Source: JBBQFI01 sp038321775 (GTDB lineage: Bacteria; Verrucomicrobiota; Verrucomicrobiia; Chthoniobacterales; UBA10450). Taken from it: 64,000 nucleotides of DNA. Shown here piece by piece: positions 8,428 through 17,705 of the stretch (its first letter is position 1; the number at the start of each line of letters is the position of its first letter). The notes beneath the pieces were generated by a model. That model was not told the origin of the DNA. It saw nothing but the letters and a program-made list of their open reading frames with translations, and ran no database searches. The stretch covers positions 1 through 64,000 of the forward strand of contig JBBQFI010000009.1 of NCBI GenBank assembly GCA_038321775.1, given 5' to 3'. The translations under genes were made by a program, and so were the position numbers.

Positions 8428-8469
8428 CTATTCACACATTATTAGCTCCGCTATTCACAGTTATTCACC
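8428..8469 (+). promoter_or_regulatory. Cluster of three DnaA-box-like 9-mers upstream of nrdJ
   Basis: Three 9-mers close to the DnaA box (TTATNCACA) lie in the same orientation in the leader of the ribonucleotide reductase gene: CTATTCACA at 8428-8436, CTATTCACA at 8451-8459 and TTATTCACC at 8461-8469. Each differs from the consensus at one position. The last two are spaced by exactly 10 bases. DnaA control of nrdAB is established in E. coli; control of this gene is inference. No cobalamin riboswitch or NrdR box was recognised in 8284-8501. Confidence 0.45.
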
Positions 8470-8501
8470 GCTTTTTCCAACCTTAACCGCCAAACGCCAC
8501 C

Positions 8502-11500
8502 ATGATTCAATTGAAACCCGGTATTGCACCTTCCTCTCTAAATAAGGCCTCTAAAGCGAGGCGTTCGCGAAAAGAGCGCATGGGAAAAAAGAAAGACTCG
8601 GCTCTGCGTTTTGACCGGGTTTTTAGCGACAAAGCCATCGCGCCTTTCGACCAGATCGAATGGGAGCGTCGCACAGCCGAAATCACGGATGATGGCGGGA
8701 AGGTTATTTTCAAGCAGGAAGATATCGAGGTACCGAAGAACTGGACCGCGCTCGCAACCAAGATCGCCGTCTCAAAATATTTTTACGGCGACATCGCTAA
8801 CGGTACCGATCCGCACAAGCACGGCCGGGAAACGTCGGTGCGACAACTGATCCATCGAGTCACGCGGACAATTACCGACTGGGGATTCGCCGACGGCTAT
8901 TTCGCGGACGCGGCTACGGCCGACACTTTCTATGATGAGCTGACCTGGCTTTGTTTGAATCAACACGGCGCATTCAATTCGCCGGTTTGGTTTAACGTCG
9001 GCCTCTATCATCAATACGGAATCGGCAAAGACGCGGGGCTTGGGAATTATTTTTACAATCGCGAGACCGGCCAAGCGGAGCGAGCGACGACGCAGTACGA
9101 ATACCCGCAGGGCAGCGCCTGTTTCATCCAGTCAGTCGACGACACGATGGAAGACATCATGCGATTGGCGACAAGCGAAGCGATGCTCTTTAAATATGGG
9201 AGCGGAACCGGCAGCGATCTTTCGACCTTACGCAGCACTCGCGAAAAACTGAGCGGCGGCGGGAAGCCGAGTGGCCCGTTGTCGTTCCTAAAAGTCTACG
9301 ATCAAATCGCGAACGTGGTGAAGAGCGGCGGTAAAACGCGGCGGGCCGCCAAGATGAATACGTTGAAGGATTGGCATCCTGACATCGAGGAATTCATCGA
9401 CGCGAAACCGAACGAGGAGAGAAAAGCGTGGGCGTTGATCGAGCAAGGATACGACGGCAGCTACAACGGCGACGCTTACGGCTCGGTCATGTATCAAAAC
9501 GAAAATCTCAGTGTGCGCGTGAGCGATGAATTCATGGATGCGGCGCTGGAAGGTCGCGAATGGTGGACGCGCCGCGTGCGCAATGGCCAACCATGTGAGC
9601 GCAAGGACGCGCGCACGCTTCTGCGCAAAATTGCGGTCGGCACGCATGTCTGCGGCGATCCCGGGATTCAGTTCGATACCACGATTCACAAATGGCACAC
9701 CTGCAAAGGAACAGCGCGACAAAACTCAACCAACCCGTGTTCGGAATATCTCTTTCTCGATAACACGGCGTGCAATCTTGCTTCGCTGAATTTGATGAAA
9801 TTCAAAGCGGCCGACGGCGAATTTGATATCGAGCGTTTCAAAGCTGCAGTCCGCATCTTCATCACCGCGCAGGAAATCATCGTCGACAACGCGAGCTACC
9901 CGATTAAGGAAATCGCGGAGAACTCACACATCTTCCGAACCCTTGGTTTGGGCTACGCCAATCTGGGTTCGCTCATCATGAGTTACGGTTACGGCTACGA
10001 CACCGTGGAAGGTCGCGCGTTGTGCGGCGCGATTACGGCGATCATGACCGGAGAAGCTTATGAGCAAAGTGCGCGAATGGCGCGAGTGCTCGGCCCATTT
10101 CCCGGATATCGTGATGCGCGTTGCACGGACATACCGAAACCGGTGGCGAAAGATAACGTCGCCGCCATGCGCGATGTCATTGATCTGCATCGCTGTTCCG
10201 TCGCGGAGATTCCGGATATCGAGGAATTCGGTTATTTGAAAAAAGAAGCAGCGAAGGTGTGGGATAGCGCGATGCAACTCGGCAAGCGCCACGGTTATCG
10301 AAACGCGCAAGTCACGGTGCTCGCGCCGACGGGCACGATCAGTTTTCTGATGGATTGCGATACGACTGGAATCGAACCGGATATCGCGCTGGTGAAATAC
10401 AAGCTGCTCGCCGGCGGTGGCATGTTGAAGATCGTGAACCAGACCGTAAAACTGGCGCTGGAAAATCTCGGCTACAATTCGGAAGAGATCGAGCGCATCA
10501 TCGCGCATATCGATGCCTGCGACACGATCGAAGATGTAATCGACGCAGATGGCTCGACCATTTCGTCGGGATTGAGACCGGAGCATCTCGCGATTTTCGA
10601 TTGCGCATTCAAGCCCAGTCGAGGCGAGCGCTCGTTAGGCTACATGGGACATCTGCGTATGATGGCGGCGGCGCAACCTTTTCTGAGCGGCGCGATTTCC
10701 AAAACTGTAAATATGCCGGAAACGGCGACGGTTGATGAAATCATGGACGCTTATGTCGAGGGATGGCGGCTCGGTTTGAAATCGATCGCCATGTATCGCG
10801 ATAGTTCCAAACGTTCAGCGCCTTTGAACACGCGCAAAACGAAAGACATGGGCACAGTGGATGGTTCGCGCGAACCGTCGACAGAAGCGGAAACACTTGC
10901 TCATCGCATCGTCGAACTCGATGAAGAAATCGCGATGCTGCGTCGTCGCGTCGATCAGCCGATCCGGCATCGCATGCCCGATACGCGCATGTCGCTCACA
11001 CATCGGTTCGAGATTGCGGGACACGAAGGTTACATCACGGTCGGTCTCTATGAAGATGGACAGCCGGGCGAGTTGTTCATCACGATGTCGAAAGAAGGAA
11101 GCACCATCGGCGGATTGATGGACACTGTAGGCACACTCACTTCGATCGCATTGCAGTACGGCGTTCCGCTCGAAAGTCTCGCGAAAAAATTCGCCTATCA
11201 ACGTTTCGAGCCAAGCGGATTCACCAAAAATCCCGATATCCGCAACGCGACCAGCATTACCGATTACGTGTTTCGCTGGCTCGCCTGCCAATTCATCAAA
11301 GGCTACAAGGAAGCAACTTCGCCTTCGCGCGGACAAGGTGAATTGCCGATGCGCGAAATTCCCGAAATGGAAAAAAAAGCGTTGAATCGACCGGTCTCCG
11401 ATCTGGCGCGCACAGGCGAGAAGGAATTGATCGACGTCATCACGAATCACGAGCCTAACGAGGGTTCACCGCAAGTGGCGGATAATGGCAACAGTCACGC

Positions 11501-11633
11501 TGATCGCGTGCAGGAAGCGCTCGGCACGATGTTCATGGACATCACCTGTTCGCATTGCGGTAGTAACAAGGTGATTCGTGCGGGCGCGTGCGGTGTTTGC
11601 ACCGAATGCGGGACGAGCCAGGGCTGCAGTTGA
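8502..11633 (+). CDS. nrdJ: Adenosylcobalamin-dependent (class II) ribonucleotide reductase
   Basis: A 1043-residue enzyme that reduces ribonucleotides to deoxyribonucleotides without oxygen dependence. Key features: FNSPVWFNVG and QGSACFIQSVDDTMEDIM in the N-terminal half; the radical-site block NPCSE with N411, C413 and E415; APTGTISFLMDCDTTGIEP; and a C-terminal Cys-rich tail (CSHCGSNKVIRAGACGVC) that relays electrons to the active site. The length is typical of the long NrdJ form. The ATG at 8502 is used here, but an in-frame ATG at 8581 is equally plausible because the first 26 residues are not typical. No class I or III reductase appears in the window. The 3' end overlaps the next ATG by one base (TGATG). 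Confidence 0.95.
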   Translation: MIQLKPGIAPSSLNKASKARRSRKERMGKKKDSALRFDRVFSDKAIAPFDQIEWERRTAEITDDGGKVIFKQEDIEVPKNWTALATKIAVSKYFYGDIANGTDPHKHGRETSVRQLIHRVTRTITDWGFADGYFADAATADTFYDELTWLCLNQHGAFNSPVWFNVGLYHQYGIGKDAGLGNYFYNRETGQAERATTQYEYPQGSACFIQSVDDTMEDIMRLATSEAMLFKYGSGTGSDLSTLRSTREKLSGGGKPSGPLSFLKVYDQIANVVKSGGKTRRAAKMNTLKDWHPDIEEFIDAKPNEERKAWALIEQGYDGSYNGDAYGSVMYQNENLSVRVSDEFMDAALEGREWWTRRVRNGQPCERKDARTLLRKIAVGTHVCGDPGIQFDTTIHKWHTCKGTARQNSTNPCSEYLFLDNTACNLASLNLMKFKAADGEFDIERFKAAVRIFITAQEIIVDNASYPIKEIAENSHIFRTLGLGYANLGSLIMSYGYGYDTVEGRALCGAITAIMTGEAYEQSARMARVLGPFPGYRDARCTDIPKPVAKDNVAAMRDVIDLHRCSVAEIPDIEEFGYLKKEAAKVWDSAMQLGKRHGYRNAQVTVLAPTGTISFLMDCDTTGIEPDIALVKYKLLAGGGMLKIVNQTVKLALENLGYNSEEIERIIAHIDACDTIEDVIDADGSTISSGLRPEHLAIFDCAFKPSRGERSLGYMGHLRMMAAAQPFLSGAISKTVNMPETATVDEIMDAYVEGWRLGLKSIAMYRDSSKRSAPLNTRKTKDMGTVDGSREPSTEAETLAHRIVELDEEIAMLRRRVDQPIRHRMPDTRMSLTHRFEIAGHEGYITVGLYEDGQPGELFITMSKEGSTIGGLMDTVGTLTSIALQYGVPLESLAKKFAYQRFEPSGFTKNPDIRNATSITDYVFRWLACQFIKGYKEATSPSRGQGELPMREIPEMEKKALNRPVSDLARTGEKELIDVITNHEPNEGSPQVADNGNSHADRVQEALGTMFMDITCSHCGSNKVIRAGACGVCTECGTSQGCS

Positions 11634-12076
11634 TGCGGCGTTTGCTCGTTCCGATTGGCCTGGCCGCTTTGGTTCTAAACGGTTGCGCGTCGAGTTCGTC
11701 CACGATTGTCGGGCAAGTGCGCGCGCCAATTGATCCCGGCGACGTTGAAATTTACAAGTCGCCGCCGCGCCATTACGAAGAGATCGCATTGTTAAATGCC
11801 TCGAGCGCCGGGGGACTTTGGCACGCGTCAGAAGCGGGAACCGACGAAGCAATTTATCGAATGAAGGAAGAAGCGGCCAAACTTGGCGCGAACGGCGTGC
11901 TCTTAACCAGCATCGTGGATCGACCGGGCGGTTCGCTCGGCATCGGGATTGGCGGGTTCGGAGTTTCAGGCGGGCGTTCACATGTCACAGCAGGTGGCGG
12001 CGGCGTGAGTGTGGCCGGTCCGATCATGCACAAAGGCGTTCAAGGCGTTGCCATTTACGTTCCGGGTCGACGCTGA
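11633..12076 (+). CDS. Small lipoprotein of unknown function
   Basis: The protein has 147 residues when started at the ATG at 11633, which overlaps the nrdJ stop (TGATG) and implies translational coupling. The N-terminus MRRLLVPIGLAALVLNGCAS is a lipoprotein signal with a Cys at the LNGC lipobox. The mature part contains DVEIYKSPPRHYEEIALLN and KEEAAKLGANGVLL, a pattern reminiscent of small RcsF/YbjQ-like alpha-beta lipoproteins. A Gly-rich stretch (GIGIGGFGVSGG) precedes the C-terminus. It would be anchored in a membrane facing the periplasm. I do not assign a function. Confidence 0.7.
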   Translation: MRRLLVPIGLAALVLNGCASSSSTIVGQVRAPIDPGDVEIYKSPPRHYEEIALLNASSAGGLWHASEAGTDEAIYRMKEEAAKLGANGVLLTSIVDRPGGSLGIGIGGFGVSGGRSHVTAGGGGVSVAGPIMHKGVQGVAIYVPGRR

Positions 12077-12203
12077 CACAGGTCGCAATTTGATTTCCCG
12101 GTAAGACCGCGTAAAATCGCGCACCGTTCTTGCAGGTGCACCCTCTTAATCGCTGCTATGGCAGTCAGATAGCACCGCAAAAGCGAACTACTCCTTGTAA
12201 TCC

Positions 12204-14006
12204 ATGAACGAAGCGGAAATCCAGCGGCAAAAGGAAATTCAACAGGCGGAAGAGCTCCTCTTCGCCGGACACCAGGAACTTGGTTTTGCGAAGGGCTTGT
12301 TCCTCGGCAAATTTATTGCCGATTGGGCCATGCCCTACCCGCGCATTCCCGCGGCGCAACAGTCCGAACTCGATCAATCGATTGTCGAGTTGCAGAAATT
12401 TCTCGACGAACAACTCGATCCGGTCGCGATCGATCAGGAAGCCGATATTCCACGACACGTCATCGATGGGCTTGGGCACATCGGTGTCTTGGGAATGACC
12501 GCCCCGAAGGAATTTGGCGGACGAGGATTTTCGCAGATGGCTTACTGTAAGATTCTCGAAGAAATCGGTGGCCGTTGCGCTTCGACTTCCGTTTTCACGA
12601 ATGCGCATCATTCCATCGGCATTCGCGCGTTGCTTCTTTTCGGAACGCGCGAACAAAAAGAAAAATGGTTGCCGCGCCTTGTCACAGGCGAGCAGCTCGC
12701 CGCCTTTGCGCTCACGGAAAAGAACGCCGGCTCCGACGCAGCGAATGTGCAAATGCAGGCGATCCCGAGCGAAGACGGATCGCATTTCATCCTAAACGGC
12801 GAAAAGCGTTACATCACGAACGCTTCCATTGCCCAGGTCCTCACCGTCATGGCGCGCACACCAGTGCCGGGCAAAGCTGGCAAGACAGCGATCACCGCAT
12901 TTTTGGTTACGCCGGACATGCCTGGGTTCACCATGTTGGAGCCGCGCATGGAGAAGCTCGGTATTCGCGGAACTGCCACCGGCCGCTTCGCGCTAAAGGA
13001 CGTTCGCGTTCCCAAGGAAAATGTTCTCGGTCCGTTAGGCAAAGGCTTGCGCGTCGCACTCACGGTTTTGGATTTTGGTCGAACGACGTTCGGCGCCTGC
13101 TGTACGGGTGGCGCAAAAACTTGTCTGCGTCTTGCGGTCGAACATGCGAACACGCGTCAGCAATTCAACAAAACCCTCGGCGACTTCGATCTCGTGAAGA
13201 AAAAAATCGCGCGCATGGCAGCGGATGTTTACGCCATGGAAGCGATGACGATGGTTACGGCGTCGCTCATCGATCGCGGCCTCGAGGATTACATGATCGA
13301 AACCGCGATGCTGAAGGTTTTCACGACCGAACGTTTGTGGGATGCGGTCAACGACACGTTCCAGATTCACGGCGGTTCCGCGTATTTTAATGATTCTCCT
13401 TTGGGTCGAATGCTGCGTGACGCGCGCATCAATCAAATCGGCGAAGGCAGTAACGAAGTGCTGACGTCGTTCATCGCGCTGGTCGGGATGCGTGGACCAG
13501 GCATGGAGTTCAAGGACATTTACGACAACATGTTGAAACCTTCGCGACAAGGTCTCGGCAAAGCGTGGACGGCGGGAATGAATCGACTCGGCGCCGCCGT
13601 GCGAATTCCGGATGTGCCGGTGAAGAGCGACCAGTTGCGTTCGCAAGCGGGACAGCTCGGGCGTTTGATCTGGAAGTTCAATCTGGCGGTGAATCGCGCG
13701 CTCATTGTTTATCGTGAACCGATTCTCGACATGCAGTTGATTCAGGAACGAATCGCGGGCGCGGCCATGGAGATGTTTGCTTCGGCATGCGTCCTTAGTC
13801 GCTGGGACGCCGAGTTACAAACCAATTCGCGAAATGGCAGCAGCGTTGCCGGAAACAATCACGCGGCCGATCTATATCTGCGCCGTTCGTTCCGCAACAT
13901 TCGGCAGTTCCTCGGAACCATTTCCGAAAACGACGACAAAGCGCTTTTGAGCACAGCCGATTCTGTTCTCGGCAAGTCGAAGCACTCGTCGCGAAACGGT
14001 GCGTAA
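12204..14006 (+). CDS. Acyl-CoA dehydrogenase family protein (long form)
   Basis: A 600-residue flavoprotein. The FAD/substrate signature FALTEKNAGSDAANVQM is followed by the second ACAD block RINQIGEGSNEVL, whose Glu at about residue 414 is in the position of the catalytic base of the VLCAD/SCAD lineage. GLGHIGVLGMTAPKEFGGRGFS lies near the N-terminus. The usual ACAD core is about 380 residues; the extra ~180 C-terminal residues resemble the helical extension of VLCAD/ACAD9-like and other long-form enzymes. It would catalyse alpha-beta dehydrogenation of an acyl-CoA, feeding electrons to ETF. Chain-length preference cannot be read. No other beta-oxidation genes are adjacent. Confidence 0.9.
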   Translation: MNEAEIQRQKEIQQAEELLFAGHQELGFAKGLFLGKFIADWAMPYPRIPAAQQSELDQSIVELQKFLDEQLDPVAIDQEADIPRHVIDGLGHIGVLGMTAPKEFGGRGFSQMAYCKILEEIGGRCASTSVFTNAHHSIGIRALLLFGTREQKEKWLPRLVTGEQLAAFALTEKNAGSDAANVQMQAIPSEDGSHFILNGEKRYITNASIAQVLTVMARTPVPGKAGKTAITAFLVTPDMPGFTMLEPRMEKLGIRGTATGRFALKDVRVPKENVLGPLGKGLRVALTVLDFGRTTFGACCTGGAKTCLRLAVEHANTRQQFNKTLGDFDLVKKKIARMAADVYAMEAMTMVTASLIDRGLEDYMIETAMLKVFTTERLWDAVNDTFQIHGGSAYFNDSPLGRMLRDARINQIGEGSNEVLTSFIALVGMRGPGMEFKDIYDNMLKPSRQGLGKAWTAGMNRLGAAVRIPDVPVKSDQLRSQAGQLGRLIWKFNLAVNRALIVYREPILDMQLIQERIAGAAMEMFASACVLSRWDAELQTNSRNGSSVAGNNHAADLYLRRSFRNIRQFLGTISENDDKALLSTADSVLGKSKHSSRNGA

Positions 14007-14099
14007 TCCTCGTTAAGGTGGTTCTTCGCACGCAGTGCGAGAAACACTCCCGATCATTCCCGCAACGCGTGGCGCGATCTCTGCGTCAAAGTCGCGGCG

Positions 14100-16076
14100 A
14101 TGACGAATACTGACGCGGACCACGCACCGAAGTGCCCGAATTTGCTGCCTTGGTGCAGTGTCGCGCTGGTTGCCCTGTTCTGCCTTTGCGTTTCGCTTAA
14201 GTTAAACGGCTCTTCTCTCGGCATGTGGCGCAATCTGCTGGAAGAACCGGGCGTCGCTCGCGATTTAATTTTTTCTTCGCCGAAAAGAATCCGCGTCGAC
14301 GAGTGGGCGGTCTGGACGCCGGCGATGCTCTCGCAGGCGCGACAGGTGCCGCCATTTCCGATCGAAAACCCAAATCTCGGTGCCGGTCACGCCCCGCTCC
14401 TCATGAGCCTGCCGGTTGCATATTACACCACCATTTTCCGGCCGCAGCTTTGGGGGTTTTTCCTCTTCAACTTCGAACGCGGTTTCTCATCTTACTGGTG
14501 TTGCAAAGTCTTCGGTCTATTGCTGGCCACCGGTTGGTGGTTGCGCATGATGGGTCTGCGCAGTCGCGCTTTTGTGATCTTTGGCGTGATCTGGATTTTC
14601 TTTTCCAGTTTCACGCAATGGTGGTTTTCCTCTCCGGCGATGTTGCCCGAGATGATAGCGAGCTGGGCTATCTGCGTCGGATGTGCTGCACAATTTATCA
14701 AACCGCAGGATTTTTGGCGAAGACTCTTCGCGATTCTCGCCTTCGTTTTCTTTGGAATAAATTTTATTCTTTGCCTTTATCCGCCTTTCCAGATCCCGCT
14801 TTGCTGGCTCGCTCTCGTCATTCTTTTTGGCCTCTGGTGCGAAGAAAAAAATATAAATGGCGCACGTCCCGATTGGCGCGGACTCCTCTGGTTGGCAATT
14901 GCACTTAGCGCAATCGTCCTGCTGCTGATTCCGTTTTGGTTCGACGTTCGCACAACGCTCGACGTGGTCGCGAACACTGCCTACCCCGGAGGCCGTCGCA
15001 GTCTTGGTGGCGAACTCTCGCTCTTCAAATTGTTTTCCGGCGTGATCGGGTTTTTCGAACTCGAACAAGCTGGGCCGGGAATCTACAACAACATTTGCGA
15101 AGCCAGTAATTTCTATCCTTTGTGGGCGGCTGCGGCCGTCGCGGTGATTGTAGCGCGCTTCCGTCTCCGCACACTCATTAGTCCGCTCGTCGCAGCATTG
15201 GGGATTTTCTTGATCGCGATGAGTCTTTACTGCATCGCGGAAATACCATCCTGGCTTTTGCGCGGGACACTTCTCTCATTCACCACCGAAAAGCGGACGC
15301 TGCTCGCGATTGGAATAGCGAATATTTTTTTCTGCTGTTTGTTTTTCGATCGTTATCGATTTCGCATTTTTTCGACGCTCGGCGCGTTTCTCACTGGCTT
15401 GATTTCGTGGCTCGCCGTCGCGGGGCTGCTGTGGACTCTTTGGTCGACCGACCCGCTCTTCTTTTCCGACAAACTGCTGTTAGTCCTGCCGTTTGTGATC
15501 AACGGAGCTCTGCTGGTCCTTTTTTTCTGGGACGCATTGCGAAAGTGGGTGCCCGCGGTGCTCGCCGCGCTGTTGATTTTTAGCAACGCTGGGATCAATC
15601 CGATCATGTGCGGCTTATCGCCTTTGGTGGATTCCGCGGGCTTTCGCGAGATCAGCAAGCTTCACGCGGCCGATCCCAATGCGAAATGGATCGTTTACAA
15701 CAGCCGCTACTTTGCGCAGTTGGTTAAAGCGACCGGCGCTCCAATCTTTAATGGAACCAAGGTCGTTCCCGATCTGCCATTCCTGTATCGACTCGATCCC
15801 AGAGGGAATCACGATTGGATTTACAATCGCTACGCCAATATCGAATGTGAACTTCCACACCACGGATATCAAATAAGCGCCGGTCTGGTTTATCCGGACC
15901 TCTATATCTGGTTTTTTGCGCCCGATCTCCCGATTCTGCAAAAAGCCGGTTACCGCTATGCACTTTTTCCAACAGCCTGGCCGGGCGCGGTGTCATACGG
16001 CTTTTCGCTTTGCGAAAAAATCCAACCTGGAAATTTATGGGTGTATCGTTATGACCACCCCGTAGCAGCACGATAA
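14100..16076 (+). CDS. Large multi-pass membrane protein, GT-C-like
   Basis: A 658-residue protein with roughly a dozen hydrophobic helices separated by short loops, and a soluble C-terminal part of about 120 residues. An extracytoplasmic loop after the first helix contains KRIRVDEWAVWTPAMLSQ, an acidic/aromatic loop of the kind found in GT-C membrane glycosyltransferases. I do not recognise a named family. It lies 20 bases upstream of a GT2-methyltransferase fusion and in a cluster of GT-C proteins, so a role in lipid-linked glycan synthesis is likely but inferred from context. Confidence 0.6.
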   Translation: MTNTDADHAPKCPNLLPWCSVALVALFCLCVSLKLNGSSLGMWRNLLEEPGVARDLIFSSPKRIRVDEWAVWTPAMLSQARQVPPFPIENPNLGAGHAPLLMSLPVAYYTTIFRPQLWGFFLFNFERGFSSYWCCKVFGLLLATGWWLRMMGLRSRAFVIFGVIWIFFSSFTQWWFSSPAMLPEMIASWAICVGCAAQFIKPQDFWRRLFAILAFVFFGINFILCLYPPFQIPLCWLALVILFGLWCEEKNINGARPDWRGLLWLAIALSAIVLLLIPFWFDVRTTLDVVANTAYPGGRRSLGGELSLFKLFSGVIGFFELEQAGPGIYNNICEASNFYPLWAAAAVAVIVARFRLRTLISPLVAALGIFLIAMSLYCIAEIPSWLLRGTLLSFTTEKRTLLAIGIANIFFCCLFFDRYRFRIFSTLGAFLTGLISWLAVAGLLWTLWSTDPLFFSDKLLLVLPFVINGALLVLFFWDALRKWVPAVLAALLIFSNAGINPIMCGLSPLVDSAGFREISKLHAADPNAKWIVYNSRYFAQLVKATGAPIFNGTKVVPDLPFLYRLDPRGNHDWIYNRYANIECELPHHGYQISAGLVYPDLYIWFFAPDLPILQKAGYRYALFPTAWPGAVSYGFSLCEKIQPGNLWVYRYDHPVAAR

Positions 16077-16095
16077 TGTAAGGGGACTGCCAAAA

Positions 16096-17682
16096 ATGGC
16101 CTGTTTTAAGCTGTTAAATGGCCGAATGGCGCTCCTGCGTTCGGAACCTTCCGACCAAAACCCAACCGATCTTCGTGACAAACGCCTCCTCATTTTCATC
16201 GTCGCGTACAATGCTGAACGAACGATCGAGAAGGTCTTAAGCCGGATTCCGCCTAGTTTGCACAGTGACAACGTTGAAGTCCTTATCATCGACGACTCTT
16301 CGAAGGACGACACCTTTCTTCGCGGACTACGCTTTCAACAGCAAACTTCCGCGTTCAAAATCACCGTTTTGCGAACCCCGGAAAACCAGGGTTACGGTGG
16401 GAACCAAAAGCTTGGTTACCGTTACGCCATCGAGAACAATTTCGATATCGTTGCGCTGCTGCATGGCGACGGACAATACGCGCCGGAGAAGCTTCCCGCG
16501 CTGCTCGAGCCGCTCTTACGTAACAAAGCAGATGCCGTCTTCGGTTCGCGCATGCTCGACAAACGGGCCGCACGCGCTGGCGGAATGCCGTTCTATAAAT
16601 GGATCGGTAACCAGATCCTGACCAGCTTTCAAAACCGAATGCTGGGAACCGACCTTTCGGAATTTCATTCCGGTTACCGGCTCTATTCCACCTCTGCTCT
16701 GGCTCAAATCCCGTTCGAAAAAAACACGAACGATTTTCATTTTGATACTGAAATCATCATTCAGTTCGCCCTAAAAAATCTCCGCATCGCGGAATTGCCG
16801 ATTCCGACCTACTACGGCGACGAGATTTGCCACGTAAACGGAATGAATTACGCGTGGAACATCTTTAAGACAATGCTGCGCGCGCAATTTCACCAATTGA
16901 ATTTGCTTTTCGATCGCAAGTTCGACCTTTATCCCCAGGAGGAAATCTACGATCTCAAGTTCGGTTTTCCGTCCTCACACACCGCCGCTGTCGAAGCTGT
17001 CCGGTCAGAAAGCCGCGTTCTCGATATTGGATGTGGTCAAGGTCATGTTGGGCGACGACTTCTCGAAAAAGGCTGTCGAGTTACCGGCATGGACCGCTAC
17101 ATCCCGAAAGCCTCGTCTGCACCTGGTGAGATGGATTTCATACGCTGGGATCTTGATCGCCCAGAATTTCCCATCGACGTTTCCGAGTTCGATCAAATTT
17201 TGATGCTCGATATCATCGAACATTTACAGGAACCGGAAACGTTCATGGATGAATTGCGGTTCGCTGCGGTATGTAAGCGACCTGAAGTGATTCTCACCAC
17301 CGCGAACATCGGTTTTTTGGTCACTCGCTTCATGCTTTGTTGCGGGCACTTCAATTACGGCAAGAAAGGTATTCTCGACGCCACTCACACACGGCTCTTT
17401 ACTTTCAGATCGCTTCGCGAACTACTCGTGCAGTCAGGCTACAATGTGATCGAGGTGCGGGGAATTCCGGCGCCTTTTCTCAAAGCCATTGGCGACAATT
17501 TTGTTTCTCGTTTCTTAGTTCGACTCAACGAAATATTGATTCACCTGAGTAAAGGCCTCTTCTCCTACCAAATTTTCGTTCGCGCGGAAGCTAAGCCAAC
17601 CGTGCACAATCTTCTTCATGAAACGATTGGCGGGAGCGACAAATTCAAACGCGCCTTCCTGGGCACCGTGCCTGTAGCATAG
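16096..17682 (+). CDS. GT2 glycosyltransferase fused to a SAM methyltransferase
   Basis: A 528-residue fusion. Residues ~30-260 are a family-2 glycosyltransferase: LIFIVAYNAERTIEKVL, VEVLIIDDSSKDDT and ALLHGDGQYAPEKLPALLEP resemble dolichyl-phosphate-mannose-synthase-like enzymes that use a nucleotide sugar. Residues ~300-470 are a class I methyltransferase: VLDIGCGQGHVGRRLLEKG (motif I), then FDQILMLDIIEHLQEP. One chain could transfer a sugar to a lipid carrier and methylate the sugar or a partner. The start is uncertain; an ATG at 16126 is also possible. It lies 20 bases after the preceding membrane protein, suggesting a two-gene operon. Confidence 0.85.
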   Translation: MACFKLLNGRMALLRSEPSDQNPTDLRDKRLLIFIVAYNAERTIEKVLSRIPPSLHSDNVEVLIIDDSSKDDTFLRGLRFQQQTSAFKITVLRTPENQGYGGNQKLGYRYAIENNFDIVALLHGDGQYAPEKLPALLEPLLRNKADAVFGSRMLDKRAARAGGMPFYKWIGNQILTSFQNRMLGTDLSEFHSGYRLYSTSALAQIPFEKNTNDFHFDTEIIIQFALKNLRIAELPIPTYYGDEICHVNGMNYAWNIFKTMLRAQFHQLNLLFDRKFDLYPQEEIYDLKFGFPSSHTAAVEAVRSESRVLDIGCGQGHVGRRLLEKGCRVTGMDRYIPKASSAPGEMDFIRWDLDRPEFPIDVSEFDQILMLDIIEHLQEPETFMDELRFAAVCKRPEVILTTANIGFLVTRFMLCCGHFNYGKKGILDATHTRLFTFRSLRELLVQSGYNVIEVRGIPAPFLKAIGDNFVSRFLVRLNEILIHLSKGLFSYQIFVRAEAKPTVHNLLHETIGGSDKFKRAFLGTVPVA

Positions 17683-17705
17683 CCGTCGGATCGCAGTCCG
17701 AGCGA

